Counted from the stretch's first letter, positions 16,851 to 26,190 are shown. The stretch is DNA of 64,000 bases from CAITWF01 sp038231575 (GCA_038231575.1 JBBRLB010000005.1:13558-77557), one strand, 5' to 3'. Made by a program: numbers and translations. The notes: a model not told the origin generated them from the sequence alone.

Positions 16851-17581
16851 AAAACCACCCGTCCCACCCGATCAGCCCGCGCCTGCTGGAGCGCTTCGCC
16901 CTATTTCAGAGCGGTCTCGGCTTATGGAAGCTCAAACGCCGGCTCGCCCTGCGCCGGCTCGCGTGGCGCTGGTTCGTGGAAGGGGCCGATGTCTTGAAAC
17001 GCACCCTCGACATCGTGGGCAGCGCCGCCGCGTTGCTTTGCCTGAGCCCGCTGTTGATTCCCGTCGCCTTGCTCGTGCGCCTCGATGGCGGCCCGGTCAT
17101 GTTTCCCCAGGTGCGCGTCGGCCGTTTCGGCTGCACGTTCAAGATGTATAAATTCCGCTCGATGCGCCCCGACGCCGAAAAACTTCTCGCGGCCCTGCTC
17201 GCCGCCAACCAGCACAGTGGCGGCATCACCTTTAAAATCAAAAACGATCCCCGCGTCACGCGCATCGGCCATTACCTGCGCCGCTTCTCGATCGATGAGC
17301 TGCCCCAGTTCTACAACGTCCTGATCGGCGACATGTCGCTCGTCGGGCCGCGCCCGCCCGTGCCGCGCGAAGTCGCCCTCTATTCGATTGCGGATCGCCG
17401 CCGGTTGTCGGTCAAGCCGGGGATCACCTGCACCTGGCAGGTCGGCGGCCGCTCCAATCTCGATTTTCCCGAACAAGTTCAGCTCGACGTGGACTACATC
17501 GAAAGCCAGAGCCTTGGTCAGGATGTCAAAATTCTCGCGAAGACCCCCAAAGCCGTGGTCTTCGGCCCGGGTGCCTATTGA
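16847..17581 (+). CDS. Initiating sugar transferase (WbaP/ExoY-type polyprenyl-phosphate glycosyl-1-phosphate transferase)
   Basis: A 244-residue bacterial sugar transferase that starts the EPS repeat unit by moving a sugar-1-phosphate to undecaprenyl phosphate at the inner membrane. It has the membrane hairpin after KRTLDIVGSAAALL, then PVMFPQVRVGRFG, KMYKFRSM, RRFSIDELPQFYNVL and GDMSLVGPRPP. These are the conserved catalytic and binding segments of the family. It lacks the long N-terminal membrane domain of WbaP, so it is the short ExoY/PglC-like form. It overlaps the genes on both sides (ATGA and TGATG). Confidence 0.94.
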   Translation: MKNHPSHPISPRLLERFALFQSGLGLWKLKRRLALRRLAWRWFVEGADVLKRTLDIVGSAAALLCLSPLLIPVALLVRLDGGPVMFPQVRVGRFGCTFKMYKFRSMRPDAEKLLAALLAANQHSGGITFKIKNDPRVTRIGHYLRRFSIDELPQFYNVLIGDMSLVGPRPPVPREVALYSIADRRRLSVKPGITCTWQVGGRSNLDFPEQVQLDVDYIESQSLGQDVKILAKTPKAVVFGPGAY

Positions 17582-18489
17582 TGAAAACTCTCCTCATCTG
17601 TCCTTCTTATCGCTTCGCCCTGCCGCAACTGGTCGAGCATGGCCCGCTCGCCATCGCGCCGATTCTGGGCGAATGCGTCGCCAGCCACTGGATTGAATAT
17701 CTGGCCGGGCTGGGCGCCACGCACGTGCAGATCGTCGCCGCCGATCGCGCGGACCAAGTTCGCGCCACGCTCGGTGACGGCGCCCGCTGGGGTGTGCGCC
17801 TCGAGGTGCTCGCGGTCAGCGTCGAGCCGACGCTCGCCGAGGCCACCGCGCGCTATCGCCCCACCGGCGAAGCTGGCTGGCTGCCCGCGCCCCACGAGAT
17901 CGTGTTCATGAATCATCTGCCCGGTTGCGAAGGCGTGCCGCTGTTCTCCAGTTACGCCACGTGGTTCGCCGCGTTGCTCGCCTGGATGCCGCGGGCCATG
18001 ACGCCGGCCCGCATCCGCGTGAGCGAGATCAGCCCGGAAATCTGGGTCGGTCGTCGGGCGCATATTTCCCCGACCGCCCAGTTGATCGCCCCTTGCTGGA
18101 TCGGCGATCAGGTTTTCATCGAGCCCGGTGCCATCGTCGGCCCCGGCGCGATCATCGAGGATCGCTCGGTCATCGAGAACGAGGCCCGCGTGGTGCATAG
18201 TTGGGTCGGACCGGACACCTTCGTCGGCCCGATGACCTCCGTGGTCTCCTCGCTCGCGTGGGGCCGCACCCTGACCAACTGGCGCACGGACTCCGCGCTG
18301 CAGGTGCCCGATCCGTTCTTGATGTGTTCGCTGTCGTCCGCCGCCCTCACTCCGGCGTTCGAGCCGTTCGATCGCCGGACGCGCGCGACCGCCACGCGAC
18401 CGCTGACGAGCTGGCTGCCGTCGTGGCCGGCGTCGATTCCGCGTCCCGCCCCCTCCAATCCGCCGGTTAGCTCGGCCTCGTCCTTATGA
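17581..18489 (+). CDS. Left-handed beta-helix (sugar-nucleotidyltransferase-like) protein
   Basis: A 302-residue protein. The first 60 residues (PLAIAPILGECVASHWIEYL, THVQIVAADRADQVRATLG) resemble the front of a nucleotidyltransferase but lack a clear GxGTR loop. Residues about 150-215 are hexapeptide repeats (ISPTAQLIAPCWIGDQVFIEPG..IVGPGAIIE), forming a left-handed beta-helix as in acyl- and nucleotidyl-transferases. Catalysis is uncertain; it could be a regulator or an acyltransferase for the EPS. The C-terminal 40 residues are proline/serine-rich. It is tightly coupled to the sugar transferase before it and the STAS gene after it. Confidence 0.7.
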   Translation: MKTLLICPSYRFALPQLVEHGPLAIAPILGECVASHWIEYLAGLGATHVQIVAADRADQVRATLGDGARWGVRLEVLAVSVEPTLAEATARYRPTGEAGWLPAPHEIVFMNHLPGCEGVPLFSSYATWFAALLAWMPRAMTPARIRVSEISPEIWVGRRAHISPTAQLIAPCWIGDQVFIEPGAIVGPGAIIEDRSVIENEARVVHSWVGPDTFVGPMTSVVSSLAWGRTLTNWRTDSALQVPDPFLMCSLSSAALTPAFEPFDRRTRATATRPLTSWLPSWPASIPRPAPSNPPVSSASSL

Positions 18490-18791
18490 AAATTGAAAAC
18501 CTTGGCACCAGCCTGACCATCTCCGAAATTCCGGAGCTGACGGCAGTGAACTCCGCCAGCTTTCGCGACCAAGTCAGCGCCGTCCTCCCCGCCGAACTCG
18601 GCGTGATCGAGATCGATCTGTCGAGCACGCGCTTCGTGGACAGCAGCGGGCTCGGCGCACTGTTTGCGCTCTATCGTGCCACCGCCCAGCGCAACGGCGT
18701 GGTCCTGCGGATCGTCAACCCGCGCCCCGAAATCCGCCAGTTGCTCGAACTCACCCAAATGCAGCAGCTCTTCGAAATCGTTCAGCGCTGA
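18486..18791 (+). CDS. STAS-domain anti-anti-sigma factor (SpoIIAA/RsbV-like)
   Basis: A 101-residue single STAS domain, the usual length for SpoIIAA/RsbV. The regulatory site is intact in FVDSSGLGALF, with the serine equivalent to the phosphorylated one at about residue 54. In the known systems an RsbW-type kinase phosphorylates this Ser and a PP2C phosphatase removes it; the unphosphorylated form frees a target from the RsbW kinase. The next gene encodes both activities in one protein. It overlaps the beta-helix gene by ATGA. Confidence 0.93.
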   Translation: MKIENLGTSLTISEIPELTAVNSASFRDQVSAVLPAELGVIEIDLSSTRFVDSSGLGALFALYRATAQRNGVVLRIVNPRPEIRQLLELTQMQQLFEIVQR

Positions 18792-18795
18792 GTTC

Positions 18796-20688
18796 ATGTC
18801 CGTCCCTTCGCTCCAGCCGGCCCGCCCGACCACGCTGCGCCTGGCCTTCGCGCCGGACGCACCGTCCGCCCGAGCGGTCGCCGAGGCGATCCGCACTTTT
18901 CTCGCCGAGCAGGGCGTGCCGGAAAAAGAACTTTTTTCCTACGAACTGTGCATCGCCGAAGCCAGCAACAACGCGATCAAATACGCGGTCGGACCCGCCC
19001 GCGAACTCCAACCTGTCGCCGAGGCGCTCTTCACGCCCGATCGGATTGAATTGCGGATGACCGATCACACGCCGGGCTTCGTGCTGCAGGAAAAAGTCCC
19101 GCAGCCTTCCGTGCTGGGCGACAGCGGCCGGGGCCTTTTCCTGATCCAGTCCGTGATGGACGAAGTGCGCTACCTCCGCGGCGCCAAGGAAAACATCTTG
19201 ATTATGCGCAAGCGGCGCCGCGCCCACCAGCCGCCGTCCGCGGCTCGCAAGTCGGATTCCGCGAGCGGCCTCTCGCTCGAGGAGAGCCACCGCCAGTTGA
19301 CCGAATCCAAAAGCGCCCACGCCAGCATGGCGGGCGAGCTTTCGTTCCGCTCCGAAACGCTCTCCGCGATTTTTCGCTGCTGCGCTGAGCTCGGCCGCAG
19401 CGACGACGTTGCGGAAGGTTTTGGCAAGCGCCTCCTCGTCGATCTGTTTCATCTCACCACCGCGGACTGGTGCGTGCTGCGCCTGCTCTCCCCGGACAAT
19501 CGGACGCTGGCGGTCGCCGCCGCTTCCGACGCCGAGCTGGCCTCCGAAGCGATCCAGCTCCCGCTCGCCGGCGAAACGCCCGACGGCATCGAGGCGACCG
19601 TCGCGGCCAGCCTGACCGCCGCGCGCTTCGATCTGCGCGAGGACTCTGATCGCGCCGAACCGCTGCGCGCCGTCGGTCCCGAAGCCACGGGTCTCGTCTG
19701 TCCGCTCGTTTTTGGCGGCAAACTCGTCGGCACCATCGCGGTCGGACGCCGCGGCGGGGATTTTCCACTCGGCAAACTCCAGGACGAGGTCGTGCACGTG
19801 TTTGCCGAACTCCTGGCGACCCAGACGGTCAATCTCCGCCATCACAAGGACGAGGTGCGCCGCAAAGTCGTCGCGCGCGAACTCGAAATCGCCCAGGAAA
19901 TCCAACAGCTCCTCCTGCCGCGCACCCTCCCGCAACTCGAAGGCTTCGGCCTCGCGGGCGGCTGGCAGAGCGCGGATGAAGTGGGCGGCGACTTCTATGA
20001 TGCGCTCGCGGTGGGCGAGCAGTCCCTTTTTCTCATGGTGGCCGACGTCATGGGCAAGGGCGTGCCGGCCGCGTTGTTCGCCGCGACCATGCGCGGCCTC
20101 TTGCGCGGTCTCGCCGCCCGTAGCGACGATCCCGCCGAGATTCTCAGCGGCTTGAACCGCCTCCTCTATCCCGAGTTGTCGGCGGTCAACATGTTCATCA
20201 CCGCGCAGGTCGTGCACGTGGATTTGGCGACGCGGAAAATCACGGCGGCGAGCGCCGGGCATCCCCCGGCCCTCTATGTTCCGCCGGGCCACCATACCGT
20301 CGTCCCCTTGCCGACGCACGGGATGCCGATCGGTGTGATGCCGGACACGGTCTATCGCTCCGTGACCGCCTTCCTCGGCGACCCCACGACGCTGCTGCTC
20401 CACACGGACGGCCTCACCGACACGCGCAACGCCGATGGGAGACCGTTCGGCCAGAACCGCCTGATGGGCTGGTTGAGCGCCAACGCCATCGCCGGCCACC
20501 CCGCGAACGAGCTCCGCGATCGACTCGCCACGGAACTCAACCGTTTCCGCGGCACCGCCCCGATGGATGACGATCAGGCGTTTCTCCTGCTCACCGAAGC
20601 TTCCGGCGGCGCCATCCGCTCCGATGGGAGTCGCGGCCCGCACATCCAATTTCAGCGCGGACAGTTTTTATTTCCCGCCCGAGCGTAG
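18796..20688 (+). CDS. Partner-switch protein: RsbW-like kinase, GAF and RsbU-like PP2C phosphatase in one chain
   Basis: A 630-residue fusion. Residues about 10-140 form an RsbW/SpoIIAB-type ATPase (N-box ELCIAEASNNAIKYAVGP, then GDSGRGLFLIQSVMDEV). A short coiled coil leads to a GAF domain (about 180-350). The C-terminus (about 370-625) is a SpoIIE-type PP2C phosphatase with metal ligands in DEVGGDFYDA, DVMGKGVPAALFAA, SAGHPPALY, HTDGLTD and DDDQAF. It can in principle both phosphorylate and dephosphorylate a STAS partner, such as the gene just upstream or the STAS domain of the WecG fusion, with the GAF domain setting the balance. The start is ATG 18796, 4 bp after the STAS gene. Confidence 0.9.
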   Translation: MSVPSLQPARPTTLRLAFAPDAPSARAVAEAIRTFLAEQGVPEKELFSYELCIAEASNNAIKYAVGPARELQPVAEALFTPDRIELRMTDHTPGFVLQEKVPQPSVLGDSGRGLFLIQSVMDEVRYLRGAKENILIMRKRRRAHQPPSAARKSDSASGLSLEESHRQLTESKSAHASMAGELSFRSETLSAIFRCCAELGRSDDVAEGFGKRLLVDLFHLTTADWCVLRLLSPDNRTLAVAAASDAELASEAIQLPLAGETPDGIEATVAASLTAARFDLREDSDRAEPLRAVGPEATGLVCPLVFGGKLVGTIAVGRRGGDFPLGKLQDEVVHVFAELLATQTVNLRHHKDEVRRKVVARELEIAQEIQQLLLPRTLPQLEGFGLAGGWQSADEVGGDFYDALAVGEQSLFLMVADVMGKGVPAALFAATMRGLLRGLAARSDDPAEILSGLNRLLYPELSAVNMFITAQVVHVDLATRKITAASAGHPPALYVPPGHHTVVPLPTHGMPIGVMPDTVYRSVTAFLGDPTTLLLHTDGLTDTRNADGRPFGQNRLMGWLSANAIAGHPANELRDRLATELNRFRGTAPMDDDQAFLLLTEASGGAIRSDGSRGPHIQFQRGQFLFPARA

Positions 20689-20696
20689 TTCCGCCG

Positions 20697-21905
20697 ATGA
20701 AACCCTTCCTCCCGCTCTTCGTGTTCGTCGACGCCTGCGGCTGGGAAATCATCAAGGACCACCCCTTCGCAAAGACGCTCGCACCGCATCGCCGCAAGCT
20801 CACCTCTGTCTTCGGCTTCAGCTCGGCGTGCATTCCCTCGATCCTCTCGGGCCGCTGGCCGGTGTCGCACCGCAACTGGTGCTACTTCGTCTATGACCCC
20901 ATCAATTCGCCGTTCCGCTTCCTGCGTCACCTGCGCTGGCTGCCGCGGGCGCTGACCAGCCGGCGTTTTTTCCGGCACCGGCTGTCGAAGCTGCTCAAGG
21001 TCCATCTCAAATTCCGCGGCTACTTCGATCTCTATAACATTCCGTTCGAGTTTATTTCGCTCTTCGATTTCTCGGAAAAGAAGAACCCGCTCCAGCCCGG
21101 CGGCCTCAACGTCGGCCCCAACATTTTCGATCATCTGCAGGACCGCGGCATCCCCTACCATGTCAGCGACCCCACCCGCACGGAGCGCCAGAATCTCGAC
21201 GCGCTCCTGACCGACCTCGATCGGGAATCAATCGATTTGGCGTGGCTTTACTGGCCCGACCTCGACGGCGTGCTCCATCGGGTCGGCAACCAATCACCCG
21301 AGGTCCCCGCCAAGCTGAACGCCTACGAACCGTGGCTCGCCGAGCTCATGACCAAGGCGCTCCAGCACTACGAAAAGGTGTCACTCACGATCTTCAGCGA
21401 TCATGGGATGGCGAACTGCGACGTGCTGCTCGACCTGCGCGCGAAAATCGAACCACTCGGTCTGAAGATGGGCGTGGACTTCGCCGTCGTCTACGATTCC
21501 ACGATGGGCCGCTTCTGGTTTTTCAACGAGCGCGCCCGCACGCTCGTCACCGACCGCCTGCGCAAAATCCCCGGCGGCCGGATCCTCCCCGATGCCGAAC
21601 TCGAAAAACTCGGCGCGCTTTTCCCCGACCGTTATTTCGGCGAACTGATTTTTCTCACCGACGAAGGCGTGCTCATCGTGCCAAGCCACATGGGCGAGCG
21701 TCCCATCCGCGCGATGCACGGCTATCACCCGGACGCGCCGCACAGCTACGCGAGCCTGCTGACGAATTATTCCGACGTGCCGGCAAACATCACCGCGATC
21801 CCACACGTTTACGAGTTGATGACCACGCAGTCCGAGCGGGCCTTTAAGATCAATCACACCCCGGCTCCTGCGCTGAACGCCCAGGAAAGCCGCGCGATGG
21901 ACTGA
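20697..21905 (+). CDS. Alkaline-phosphatase-superfamily phosphodiesterase/nucleotide pyrophosphatase
   Basis: A 402-residue cytoplasmic protein of the type I phosphodiesterase/nucleotide-pyrophosphatase fold. It has FVDACGW (metal ligand Asp), FGFSSACIPSILSGRWP (nucleophile region, Ser or Thr), YWPDLDGVLHRVG (DxDxxxH metal motif), FSDHGM (Asp-His metal pair) and a late HGYHPD with the last His. The substrate is unknown. Its place at the end of the EPS operon suggests that it trims or recycles a phosphorylated sugar or lipid intermediate. No signal peptide or membrane anchor is visible. Confidence 0.82.
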   Translation: MKPFLPLFVFVDACGWEIIKDHPFAKTLAPHRRKLTSVFGFSSACIPSILSGRWPVSHRNWCYFVYDPINSPFRFLRHLRWLPRALTSRRFFRHRLSKLLKVHLKFRGYFDLYNIPFEFISLFDFSEKKNPLQPGGLNVGPNIFDHLQDRGIPYHVSDPTRTERQNLDALLTDLDRESIDLAWLYWPDLDGVLHRVGNQSPEVPAKLNAYEPWLAELMTKALQHYEKVSLTIFSDHGMANCDVLLDLRAKIEPLGLKMGVDFAVVYDSTMGRFWFFNERARTLVTDRLRKIPGGRILPDAELEKLGALFPDRYFGELIFLTDEGVLIVPSHMGERPIRAMHGYHPDAPHSYASLLTNYSDVPANITAIPHVYELMTTQSERAFKINHTPAPALNAQESRAMD

Positions 21906-21963
21906 GCGCTTCCCGGGCGCCGGTCGCGCCGGGCAGCAAGCGCCCCCGGCCGGCCCGGCGCGT

Positions 21964-24036
21964 TCACGCGCCCTGCGTTAATTCCGCGATCACGCTGCGC
22001 AGCGCGGCGATGTCGATTGGCTTGGTGAGGTGGCGGGAAAATCCTGCCGCAGCGCTTTGCGCGCGATCCGAGTCCATCCCAAAGCCGCTGAGGGCGACCC
22101 CGCGCAAGCCATATTCGGTCGAAAGTTCCCGCATGAGCTCCAGCCCGCTGCCGTCGGGCAGCCCCAAATCGCTGACGACGAGATCGAAGCGCGCGATCCG
22201 CATTTCCTTCTCCGCCGTCCGCCGCGCGGCGGCGATGGAGCCGGCGTGAATGACGTCATGCCCGGAGCGACGGAGCAGCCGCGCGATGATCTCGGCGGTG
22301 TCGGCGTGATCCTCCACGAGGAGGATGCGCAGTGGCCGCGCCATCACTATCGGTTTCTGATCCGCTGCGACCGGGAGCGTGACCGCGGGCGCGCTGACCG
22401 TCGCCATTTCCTCGCCGCTTTCGCAGGGGAGCGCGACGGTGAACACGCTGCCGCGGCCGGGACCGTCGCTCACCGCCGCAATGACGCCATGATGGGAATC
22501 GATGATCGCTTTCGCGATGGCGAGCCCGAGGCCGAGACCGCCGAACTGCTGCGTAATTTTGCGCCCGCCCTGCTCGAAGGCATCGAACACCTCGCGCAGT
22601 TGGCCGGCCGGGATGCCGAGGCCCGTGTCTTCCACCCTCACGATCAGCTCGGCCTTCCCGGCGGTCGTGGTGGTGCGCGAGCGCACCGTGATCGTTCCGC
22701 CAGCCGGCGTGAACTTGATCGAATTCTTCAACAGGTTCCACAGCACCTGGGTCATGCGCGCCCGGTCGGCCAGAATCGTCTGTCGCGGCACCGCGAGGTC
22801 GCGGACCAGCGTCAGCTGCTTGGCGTGAAGATCGGGCAGGCAGGTGGCGATGGCGTCTTCGATGATCTGGCTGATGGCGACGCGCTCGCAGTGCAGCTCG
22901 AGCTTGCCCCGCGTGATCCGGGTGAGGTCCAGCAGATCGTCGATCAAACGCGTTTCCAATTCGACGTTGCGGCGCACCGTCTCGAGGTCGGCGGCGAGCG
23001 CCGCGGACAGCGCATTATCTTCCGCCACGCTCGAAAGAATCGCGAGCACGGGCGTCAACGGCGTGCGCAGTTCATGGCTGAGCGCCGCGAGAAAATCATC
23101 CTTGGTCTTGTTCGCCAACTCGGCGGCCGCCCGCGCCTGCTGCACCACGCGATCCGCCGCCCGCCGCACCGTGACGTCGTGGAAGACCATCACGGCGCCC
23201 GTGATTTTCCCGGCCGCATCCTTAATCGGGGCGGCGCTGTCCTCGATCGCCACTTCCGATCCATCCCGGGCCAGCAACGCGGTATGATCGGCGAGTCCGA
23301 CGATGCTTCCTTCCCGCAACACCCGGCGGATGGGATTGGGCACGGGCTGCCGGCTCGTCTCGTTGACGATGTTGAACACGGTTTCGAGTGGCTGGCCCCG
23401 CGCCTCGACCGCCGTCCACCCCGTCATCTTTTGCGCAATCGGATTGATGAACGTCACGCGAGCCTCGGTATCGGTCGTGATGACCGAGTCGCCAATGCTG
23501 GAGAGCGTCACCTTGAACCACTCTTGCTGCAACCGCAGCTCCTGCTCGGTCCGCCGGCGTTCCGTGACGTCGCGAAAGCTCCAGACGCGCCCCACCGCGC
23601 GCCCCTCCACGCGTTGAATTCGCGAGTAGCGCTCGAAGACGCGCCCGTCCTTGCACACCAGGGTGTGAAAACTTTCCGAGGGGGCGGAAAAAGCGATCTC
23701 CCCCAATGTCGCCGTGAACCGCACCGGGTCCGCGAGTTGTTGGGCGATGAACGCCAGCACCTGCTGGTGCGCGCGTGCCGCCACGATCGCCGACGGCAGC
23801 CGCCAGATTTCCGTAAAGTTGGCGTTGAAGTCCGTCACCTCACCCCGCTCGTTCGTCACCAGAATTCCATCGGTGGTGGCTTCCAGCGTGGCCCGCATCA
23901 TGGCCAGCGATTCCGCCAGCGCCTCCGATTTGCGCCGCAGCGCGTCCTCCGCGCGCCGCCGCGTGAGCAGGACGCTGTTGGCGTTCTGCAGCGCCGCCGA
24001 CCGCAGCAGCTTCTCTTCGTCTTCCGGAGTGGCCAT
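21964..24036 (-). CDS. Hybrid histidine kinase (PAS-PAS-HisKA-HATPase-receiver)
   Basis: A soluble protein of about 690 residues. It has an N-terminal coiled coil, two PAS domains (ATTDGILVTNERGEVTDFN and SSIGDSVITTDTEARVTFIN), HisKA (KDDFLAALSHELRTPLTPV), HATPase (LLKNSIKFTPAGG, DTGLGI, GLGLGLAIAK) and a C-terminal receiver (LLVEDHADT, VSDLGLPDGSG, KPID). Start is ATG 24036; its codon overlaps the stop of the MetE-like gene (TGATG), so the two are co-translated, an odd pairing. The signal is unknown. No DNA-binding regulator adjoins it. Confidence 0.9.
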   Translation of the reverse strand: MATPEDEEKLLRSAALQNANSVLLTRRRAEDALRRKSEALAESLAMMRATLEATTDGILVTNERGEVTDFNANFTEIWRLPSAIVAARAHQQVLAFIAQQLADPVRFTATLGEIAFSAPSESFHTLVCKDGRVFERYSRIQRVEGRAVGRVWSFRDVTERRRTEQELRLQQEWFKVTLSSIGDSVITTDTEARVTFINPIAQKMTGWTAVEARGQPLETVFNIVNETSRQPVPNPIRRVLREGSIVGLADHTALLARDGSEVAIEDSAAPIKDAAGKITGAVMVFHDVTVRRAADRVVQQARAAAELANKTKDDFLAALSHELRTPLTPVLAILSSVAEDNALSAALAADLETVRRNVELETRLIDDLLDLTRITRGKLELHCERVAISQIIEDAIATCLPDLHAKQLTLVRDLAVPRQTILADRARMTQVLWNLLKNSIKFTPAGGTITVRSRTTTTAGKAELIVRVEDTGLGIPAGQLREVFDAFEQGGRKITQQFGGLGLGLAIAKAIIDSHHGVIAAVSDGPGRGSVFTVALPCESGEEMATVSAPAVTLPVAADQKPIVMARPLRILLVEDHADTAEIIARLLRRSGHDVIHAGSIAAARRTAEKEMRIARFDLVVSDLGLPDGSGLELMRELSTEYGLRGVALSGFGMDSDRAQSAAAGFSRHLTKPIDIAALRSVIAELTQGA

Positions 24037-25094
24037 CAACGGCCTCCGATGATTTCCGCCGCCAGCGCGGTGCCAAGCACGCGCGCACGAATCTTCGCAA
24101 ACGCGGTTTCCCGGGTGGTGGACGCGTCATCGCAGAACGGCGCGAACCCGCAATCGTCCGTCGTGCCGAGTTGCGAGAGGGGGATGTAATTGGCCGCCTG
24201 GAGCACGCGATCGCGCACCTCCTCCGGCGTGTCGATCCGCGGATCGATCGTTTCCACGACGCCGACAAAAACCCGCTGATCCGGCTTCAGGTAATCCCGG
24301 ATGATTTTCAACACATGGACCGGGTCTTTTTCGCCGGTGAGGGCGACATAGAAATTTCCCGCCTTCAATTCAAACAGGCTCGGGAGCAGTTCGGAGTAAT
24401 CGACGTCGGCGCTGTGCGTCGAATCGCGATCGGCGCCGGGGCAGGTGTGCACACCGATGCGCTGGCGTTCCTCGGCGGAGAAGCGGGACAGCGCCAGATT
24501 GTTCAACTCGATGAAGCTGTTGAGCAGGTTGCCCGTGGGATCGAGTTTGATGGCGAGCCGGCCTTCCGTGAAGTCGACCTGCACCTTGTGCGCGCCTTTC
24601 CTCAGGCAGAGGCGCACCTCGGTTTCGTGCTCGCGCAGCAAATCCTCGAGGAAGGTGTCGCGCGAATAGCCGGGAATTCCCTCCGCCGGATACATCAGGC
24701 TCAGCGCGGAGGGGGAGATCACCGCCTGCTTGAGCGCGACGCGCGTATGGCGCTGGGCGAAATCGAGAAACTCACTCGCATACCTCGCATAGCGGAACGG
24801 CCCCGCGGTCAGGCGCGGCCAGCGGCGGGTATGACTGACAAACGGGAGCTTGAATCCGTCCGGCGCGATGTTCGGAAGTCCATCCACGCAATACGTGCCG
24901 AAGTTGTGATATTTTCGCTGCTCACCGTCGGTGATGACCGGCGAACCCGTCGCCTCGAACTGCCGAAGCGTGTCCCGAATCGCTTCCTCGTAGAGCGGAG
25001 TCAGGCTCGGGTCGGTGCCCGCGGTTTGGGTGAGTGCCGCGAGTAATGCAGGCGGACGCGGAATGCTACCGATGGGCTCGGTCGGGATCGTCAT
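24036..25094 (-). CDS. MetE-like cobalamin-independent methionine synthase family protein
   Basis: A 352-residue protein that resembles the C-terminal catalytic half of MetE (UROD/MetE fold). It has an N-terminal PIGSIPRP, VITDGEQRKY, HVQVDFTEGRLA-like core, the IGVHTCPGADRDS segment with His-x-Cys zinc ligands, and a closing LGTTDDCGFAPF with a second Cys. Stand-alone MetE halves of this kind transfer methyl groups from various donors, so methionine synthesis is likely but the donor is open. It is the first gene of a two-gene unit with the hybrid kinase. Confidence 0.8.
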   Translation of the reverse strand: MTIPTEPIGSIPRPPALLAALTQTAGTDPSLTPLYEEAIRDTLRQFEATGSPVITDGEQRKYHNFGTYCVDGLPNIAPDGFKLPFVSHTRRWPRLTAGPFRYARYASEFLDFAQRHTRVALKQAVISPSALSLMYPAEGIPGYSRDTFLEDLLREHETEVRLCLRKGAHKVQVDFTEGRLAIKLDPTGNLLNSFIELNNLALSRFSAEERQRIGVHTCPGADRDSTHSADVDYSELLPSLFELKAGNFYVALTGEKDPVHVLKIIRDYLKPDQRVFVGVVETIDPRIDTPEEVRDRVLQAANYIPLSQLGTTDDCGFAPFCDDASTTRETAFAKIRARVLGTALAAEIIGGR

Positions 25095-25497
25095 GGTAGC
25101 TGGGAGATAGGGGGAGAACCCGCACTAACGGTGAAGCGCAGACGGATTCAACCCGGCCACGCAAGGAACTGGAACCACTCTTAGTCAGGCGGGCGGCCGG
25201 TTGGTTCGCGGGCCGATGGCATTAATCCGCCGGCGCGGCGCACGCGGGGACAATCCCACGGCCCGACGGAACGGGCGCACCACCCCGACTACGATGCTAG
25301 AGCATGATGCCCCACCCGGGGTATCTCCCCTGCCTTTCTGTCCAAAACCGTTCTCCTGCTCAGCCCGCTACGCGAGCAGGATCCCCGGGCGTGGCAGCGC
25401 CAGGTAGTCGGTGAGGCCATCGAGGTGTTCGCGCTTCGAACGGACCGCGTTATTCGCGGAGAGACTCATCGGCTTCGACAAAAATCGTCCCGCCGTC
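25095..25497. other. Intergenic region, 403 bp, with one hairpin
   Basis: No convincing gene. A stem TCCTGCTC/GAGCAGGA at 25354-25381 could end transcripts of the PRC-barrel gene, which reads toward it on the - strand, but its T-run is short. A weak relative of the shared motif, GGGTTCTCCCCCTA, is on the - strand at 25109-25122, 14 bp before the MetE-like start; I do not count it. Confidence 0.4.
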
Positions 25498-26190
25498 TCA
25501 GGCGGCGTTCACGACGTGGTTTTCCGGCGTGCGCTGAATGTCCGTCTGGGAGAGGTTCACGAACACTTTCGATTCCTCGTAGCTGATGCGTTCGACCTTG
25601 GTGGCGGCGATGAAGATTTCCTTGCCGGCATACCAGTGGCCGGCTTCGACCACGAGGCCGCGAATCGCCCAGCTCCGGGCATCCACCAAGAAACTGCTCA
25701 CGGTGCCGATCTCGCCATCCGTCGCCTGGATCGCATAGCCGTGCACGGCATGTGCGCTGCGGAGGTGTTTGTCGTCGCGGTGATGATGCTGTTGCAGCCC
25801 CGCCAGTTCGTCTTTCGACGGTGGAATGATCGTGGGAAAGCCACCGAGACCCCACATGCCGCCGCCATCCCAGTAAACCGGCCAGCCGTAGTAGCGATAG
25901 TAGTCGACCTCGTATTGCCGGGACACCGGCTTGTGCGACTCGATCGACGGGCTGTTTTCGATCTGCTGTTTGTGCAGCTTCACATGGAGGGTCTTTTCCG
26001 ACTGCTCCCACGTGCCGAACGCGTGCGGCGAAATCAGCACCAGCCGGCCCGTTAGCCATGAGCCCGTGTCGGCCACGAGGTAGCGAATCACCCACGTTTT
26101 ATCGTCGAAATAAAAATCGTTCACATGGCCGAGCACGCCGTCCGCGGCCGCGAGTTTGTTACCGTAGAGTTCCTTGATGTTATGGAGCAT
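25498..26190 (-). CDS. PRC-barrel domain stress protein
   Basis: A 230-residue cytoplasmic protein with two PRC-barrel domains (residues about 1-75, VLGHVNDFYFDDKTWVIRYLVADT; and about 150-225, EIGTVSSFLVDARSWAIRGLVVEAG). A Tyr/Trp/Gly-rich linker lies between them. PRC-barrels occur in photosynthetic reaction centres, RimM and many stress-induced proteins; proteins of this two-barrel type are often near CsbD, DUF3309 and BON proteins. The start is ATG 26190 (MLHNIKELYG). It follows the receiver gene by 87 bp on the same strand and may share its message. Confidence 0.88.
   Translation of the reverse strand: MLHNIKELYGNKLAAADGVLGHVNDFYFDDKTWVIRYLVADTGSWLTGRLVLISPHAFGTWEQSEKTLHVKLHKQQIENSPSIESHKPVSRQYEVDYYRYYGWPVYWDGGGMWGLGGFPTIIPPSKDELAGLQQHHHRDDKHLRSAHAVHGYAIQATDGEIGTVSSFLVDARSWAIRGLVVEAGHWYAGKEIFIAATKVERISYEESKVFVNLSQTDIQRTPENHVVNAA

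Noticed and set aside
25109..25122. GGGTTCTCCCCCTA before the MetE-like gene
   Set aside because: Only 14 bp from the start codon and lacking the CACCCCAT core.
25383..25480. A 33-codon - strand frame (SKREHLDGLTDYLALPRP) that recalls the start of UbiA-type prenyltransferases
   Set aside because: Too short and too weak to support a pseudogene.
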